DNA from: an uncultured Acetatifactor sp.
GTDB lineage: Bacteria; Bacillota; Clostridia; Lachnospirales; Lachnospiraceae
Reading direction: 5' to 3'
Assembly (NCBI GenBank): GCA_910586215.1
Contig: CAJUGH010000013.1
Span: 36,161 to 100,160, forward strand
Length of the DNA stretch: 64,000 nt
Shown here: piece after piece, positions 61,173 through 64,000 of the stretch
Position numbering within the stretch: position 1 is the stretch's first letter
Layout of the letters: every line of letters begins with the position of its first letter
Position numbers and translations under genes: made by a program
The notes under the pieces: generated by a model
The model's database searches: none
What the model was told of the DNA's origin: nothing
The model's input: the letters and a program-made list of their open reading frames with translations, nothing else

Positions 61173-61247
61173 GATATATTTATCCCTTTTCCATTGACAT
61201 AAAGAAAAGAAAGTGATATATTTGTCATTTATAGAGACAAATATATC
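61173..61247 (+). promoter_or_regulatory. Promoter with operator dyads of the DUF3796-XRE operon
   Basis: TTGACA (61194-61199), 17 nt, TATATT (61217-61222). GATATATTTGTC (61215-61226) and its exact complement GACAAATATATC (61236-61247) flank the start site; a near copy GATATATTTATC lies at 61173-61184 above the -35 box. Layout of an autoregulated XRE operator. Confidence 0.75.
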
Positions 61248-61267
61248 TCAATAACAGGAGGATTAAA

Positions 61268-61936
61268 ATGAAAACAAATAAAAAGAAAATTTGGATTGGC
61301 TGTGGGGTATTTTGTGTGTTGAGTGTGCTTCTTTCGTCATGGTATGCGGTGGGTTATAATGATTCCCGCCTGGTAATTTCAATGGATTTTAAGGATTATG
61401 TATTTGACCGAAAGGATTTGCCGATGATTGTTTCAATTTCTCTCACTTGTGTTTACCTTGTCGCACTGTCTGTCATGCTATTTATTCATGCAGGAAAAAG
61501 GAAGAGACAGGTGGAAGAGACAGGCGTCACCCGTAAAATAAATCCAAAACTGGGGTGTCTGGGTGTATTGGGATTGTTAGGGTTTGCCGGTTTCTGGACA
61601 TACCCTGTGGACGGTACAGTTTTTACGTTTGCGTTTTTCCTGTTCTTTGGATTTTTTGGTTTTTACTATGAGGGAAGGATGTCAGGGACATTTATGGATG
61701 AACGTTTCCGTGAGAATATGGTTCGCGCGAAGCTGAAAGCGTATCGGATTACTTTTGGAGTTATGCTTGCTGCACTGATCATTCTTTGCAGGGGAAAACT
61801 TTTTGGGAACCTTGAGTACACCTTGATTGCTGTAATTATTACCCTTTCCCTTGCATTGGGCCTGGGGATTTTCCTCTCTGAGTATTTGTTGTACCGGTAT
61901 GACCATGATGACCAGGCAGAGGAAGGCGAGGAATAG
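61268..61936 (+). CDS. DUF3796-like membrane protein
   Basis: 222 residues with about six helices: near 8-28, 52-74, 96-112 (LGCLGVLGLLGFAGFW), 117-132, 155-172 and 180-200. GFAGFWTYPVDGTVFTFAFF, MDERFRENMVRAKLKAYRI and the end LSEYLLYRYDHDDQ are characteristic of DUF3796 proteins as I recall them. AT-rich. Always seen with a small XRE regulator, as here (next ATG three bases on). Role unknown; a regulator-membrane-protein pair of the toxin or envelope-stress kind is possible. Confidence 0.82.
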   Translation: MKTNKKKIWIGCGVFCVLSVLLSSWYAVGYNDSRLVISMDFKDYVFDRKDLPMIVSISLTCVYLVALSVMLFIHAGKRKRQVEETGVTRKINPKLGCLGVLGLLGFAGFWTYPVDGTVFTFAFFLFFGFFGFYYEGRMSGTFMDERFRENMVRAKLKAYRITFGVMLAALIILCRGKLFGNLEYTLIAVIITLSLALGLGIFLSEYLLYRYDHDDQAEEGEE

Positions 61937-61939
61937 GAT

Positions 61940-62143
61940 ATGGCAGAATTTGAATGCAGACTAAAAAAATACCGGCAAATGAACGATCTGACACAGGAGC
62001 AGTTGGCAGAAAAAGTAGGTGTGCGCCGGGAAACCATTATGCGCCTGGAAAAAGCGCAGTATAATCCGTCATTAAAGCTGGCAATTGATATTTCCAGGGT
62101 GGTAGAAGCCCCGATTGAAGAGATTTTTGTATTTAAACAATAG
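61940..62143 (+). CDS. XRE-family transcriptional regulator (67 aa)
   Basis: 67 residues, just the helix-turn-helix of the Cro/CI type: RLKKYRQMNDLTQEQLAEKV, with VGVRRETIMRLEKAQYNPSL as the recognition region. The C-terminus (EAPIEEIFVFKQ) is usual for this short YozG-like group. Probably binds the dyads at 61173-61247 and represses its own operon. Starts three bases after the membrane protein gene. Confidence 0.92.
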   Translation: MAEFECRLKKYRQMNDLTQEQLAEKVGVRRETIMRLEKAQYNPSLKLAIDISRVVEAPIEEIFVFKQ

Positions 62144-62162
62144 AATATTACGCTTACTCCAA

Positions 62163-62301
62163 TTCTATTGTCATGAATAATGGAACCCACGTTTTGCGGG
62201 GATTTTATTATCATGAACAAAAATCTGCCCGCTGTAACATTTCGCGGACATTTGCTTGCTAAACTATAGTGAATGATAAAAATCTTCCATTCATGATAGA
62301 A
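62163..62301 (+). repeat. Inverted-repeat element (family E) before the two-component genes
   Basis: Ends: TTCTATTGTCATGAATAATG... (62163-62185) and TTCCATTCATGATAGAA (62285-62301), complementary with two small bulges. The left end shares 17 nt with 2686-2702. Interior TTATCATGAACAAAAATC and GAATGATAAAAATC are also related. Could be a mobile palindrome or response-regulator binding sites. Confidence 0.55.
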
Positions 62302-62319
62302 ATTTAAAGGAATGTGGAC

Positions 62320-63009
62320 ATGAAAAAGATATTACTGGTAGAGGACGATGCCCTTTTAAATAAAACGTTGACGTACAACTTGATTTCTGAGGGCTATGAT
62401 ACCGTATCAGCCTTGAATGCCGGCATAGCCGCCGGGTTACTGGTTCGGGCGGAATATGATTTGGTACTTCTGGACATCAACCTGCCGGATGGCAGCGGCT
62501 ATGACCTGTGCAGGCTCATAAAGCCGGAGAATCCTAACACGCTGGTGATCTTTCTGACTGCCAACGACCAGGAGAGCGACCAGATCCGGGGATATGAAGT
62601 CGGTGCGGTGGATTATATCACCAAGCCCTTTTCCATTGGGGCACTGCTGCGGAAGATACGGGCAATGTTCGCTATGCTGGAACACCGGGGGCTGGCAAAG
62701 GATTTCTATGATGACGGCAGGCTGTTTCTGGATTTTTCGGAGCAGACTGCTGCATTGAATGGGAAGCCTCTCGCCCTTTCCCCCATGGAGTATAAGATGC
62801 TGTACCTGTTCTGTAAAAATCCGAAACAGATCTTGACCAGGCAACGGCTTTTGGAACGGCTGTGGGATGTAGAGGAAAATTATGTGGACGAACATACCTT
62901 GACGACCTCCGTCAGTCGTATCCGTGGCAAGATTGAGGCGGAGGGCGACACGTATATCAAAACGATTTACGGGATTGGATATCAATGGATGGGAGGTGAG
63001 AGAAAATGA
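62320..63009 (+). CDS. OmpR-family response regulator
   Basis: 229 residues from ATG 62320 (AAAGGAA upstream). Receiver domain with phospho-acceptor D52 in LLDINLPDGSG, acidic pair EDD near the start and the conserved Lys in ITKPF; C-terminal winged helix (LSPMEYKMLYLFCKNPKQIL...ERLWD). It regulates transcription after phosphorylation by the kinase encoded next, with which it overlaps (ATGA at 63006). Confidence 0.95.
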   Translation: MKKILLVEDDALLNKTLTYNLISEGYDTVSALNAGIAAGLLVRAEYDLVLLDINLPDGSGYDLCRLIKPENPNTLVIFLTANDQESDQIRGYEVGAVDYITKPFSIGALLRKIRAMFAMLEHRGLAKDFYDDGRLFLDFSEQTAALNGKPLALSPMEYKMLYLFCKNPKQILTRQRLLERLWDVEENYVDEHTLTTSVSRIRGKIEAEGDTYIKTIYGIGYQWMGGERK

Positions 63010-64000
63010 ATCTGGGGCGGATCTCTGTAAAGGGGGTGTTCTTGCTGGTCTTGGGCGGCATGGCGGTTTCCATGCTGGCCATCTGTGCAGTTCTTTTATG
63101 GATGACAGGTGAGAGGTGGGTGCTGATTGGCGGCGGTCTGCTGACGCTCTGTGCCCTTGCCTGGATGTTCCTTCTGGCAATTGCCTTCAGCAAACGGCTT
63201 TCCATATTTACCAGGGAGCTGTGCCGGGAGATGGATCAGATGATAAGTGGAAGCAGAGAGCCTGTGAGGGCTTCAGACAGTGAAACACTCTTTGCCCGTA
63301 TCAGTTACCGCCTTTCGCGGCTGTATGATATTATGCAGGAGAACCGGCGTAAGGCATCCGGGGAACGGCAGGAGCTGCAGATGCTGGTGTCGGATGTGTC
63401 CCATCAAGTAAAGACGCCGGTAAGCAACCTGAAAATGGTGGCAGACACGCTGCTCTCAAAGCCGGTCACAGAAGAAGAACGGCGGGAGTTCCTTAAGGGC
63501 ATTCGGAATCAGACGGAGAAGCTGGAATTTCTCCTTCAGGCTCTTGTGAAGACCTCCCGGCTGGAAACCGGGGCGATCCAGTTGGAAAAGAAAGACGCCC
63601 CGCTGATGGATACGCTGGCGATGGCCTTAAGCGGTATTGTATATGCGGCAGAGAAGAAAAATATATGCGTAACGGTAGAGTGCCCGGATGACCTGCGCCT
63701 TTCCCATGACAGCAAATGGACGGCGGAGGCCCTGTTCAACCTGCTGGACAATGCAGTAAAGTATACCACGGCAGGAGGAGCGATCCGGGTTTTGGTGGAA
63801 CAATGGGAAATGTATGTGAAGATTGATGTGTCCGATACCGGCAAGGGTATCCCGGAGAGTAACCAGGCGGCTGTTTTCCGGCGTTTTTACCGGGAAGAAG
63901 AGGTATATGGTGAGCAGGGGATAGGCATCGGACTTTATCTGGCCCGTGAGATTGTCACAAAACAGGGCGGTTATATCAAAGTGACTTCAGAAGTCGGCAA
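63006..64000 (+). CDS. Sensor histidine kinase, 3' end outside window (partial)
   Basis: The frame is open through the right edge (331 codons visible). Two helices at about 10-32 and 38-58 with almost no outer loop, as in BceS-like intramembrane-sensing kinases. HAMP-less linker, H-box SDVSHQVKTPVSNLK with H133, N-box EALFNLLDNAVKYT, G1 DTGKGIPE, F-box FRRFYRE and G2 GIGIGLYL. Phosphorylates the adjacent regulator. The small sensor and this architecture usually go with a peptide-antibiotic ABC exporter, which would be outside the window. Confidence 0.92.
   Translation, partial: MNLGRISVKGVFLLVLGGMAVSMLAICAVLLWMTGERWVLIGGGLLTLCALAWMFLLAIAFSKRLSIFTRELCREMDQMISGSREPVRASDSETLFARISYRLSRLYDIMQENRRKASGERQELQMLVSDVSHQVKTPVSNLKMVADTLLSKPVTEEERREFLKGIRNQTEKLEFLLQALVKTSRLETGAIQLEKKDAPLMDTLAMALSGIVYAAEKKNICVTVECPDDLRLSHDSKWTAEALFNLLDNAVKYTTAGGAIRVLVEQWEMYVKIDVSDTGKGIPESNQAAVFRRFYREEEVYGEQGIGIGLYLAREIVTKQGGYIKVTSEVG

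Noticed and set aside
1..64000. tRNA or rRNA genes
   Set aside because: I looked for TTC-arm and acceptor patterns in all gaps and saw none; a tRNA scan would settle it.

Overview
The window looks like the chromosome of a spore-forming, gut-type Firmicute of the family Lachnospiraceae. The evidence is spoIIID behind a sigma-E-like promoter, the glgC-glgD pair, a SAM-I riboswitch before metK, BlaI/M56 regulation, and the order birA - small conserved protein - coaX - dus - greA - lysS. Most genes lie on the plus strand. Codon use is GC-rich through most of the window, with AT-rich islands at the left end (about 1-1473 and 3109-6530) and near 61.2-62.1 kb. Genus and species cannot be named from sequence alone.

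Layout. 1-7.5 kb: end of an AT-rich surface-type membrane protein, spoIIID, a flavodoxin, then two decayed ABC exporters; the second is fused in frame to the TPR tail of an XRE-type regulator. 7.7-11.8 kb: metallopeptidase-like/VWA protein, MoxR-type AAA ATPase and an LRR protein. 11.9-15.8 kb: glgC, glgD (glycogen) and galE. 16-18.4 kb: a hemolysin III-type (PAQR) protein and a small conserved protein on the minus strand, then a small alarmone synthetase. 19-23 kb: coiled-coil membrane protein, flavin reductase and two membrane glycosyltransferase-like proteins. 23.1-30 kb: dinB (minus), LysM-G5-M23 peptidase, murA, SAM riboswitch and metK. 29.9-37.9 kb: dnaE, pfkA, an rRNA methyltransferase, proC and a SleB-like hydrolase. 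38.2-40.8 kb: NfeD, SPFH protein and a serine recombinase. 41-50 kb: a roughly 9-kb operon of zinc-ribbon membrane-anchored proteins with an ABC-2 exporter, closed by a strong terminator. 50-52.2 kb: an autoregulated BlaI/M56 pair. 52.5-61 kb: argF, birA, coaX, dus, greA, lysS. 61.2-64 kb: a DUF3796-like membrane protein with an XRE regulator, and a two-component system cut by the window end.

The most unusual property is the intergenic DNA. At least five families of imperfect palindromic repeats recur between genes. Family A is about 135-155 nt with GTTACTGTTCAC termini. Family B has a TTTGCTCAT core and variable complementary arms. Family C is about 45 nt. Family D is a covarying double-hairpin module placed exactly at the ends of coding regions. 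Family E is an inverted repeat of about 139 nt. In addition, five genes share a similar hairpin with a CCTCTTT-like loop directly before the ribosome binding site, which could be a shared translational leader element. Two genes carry frameshifts of the same kind (one T short in a poly-T run). No tRNA, rRNA, CRISPR array or intact insertion sequence was seen.
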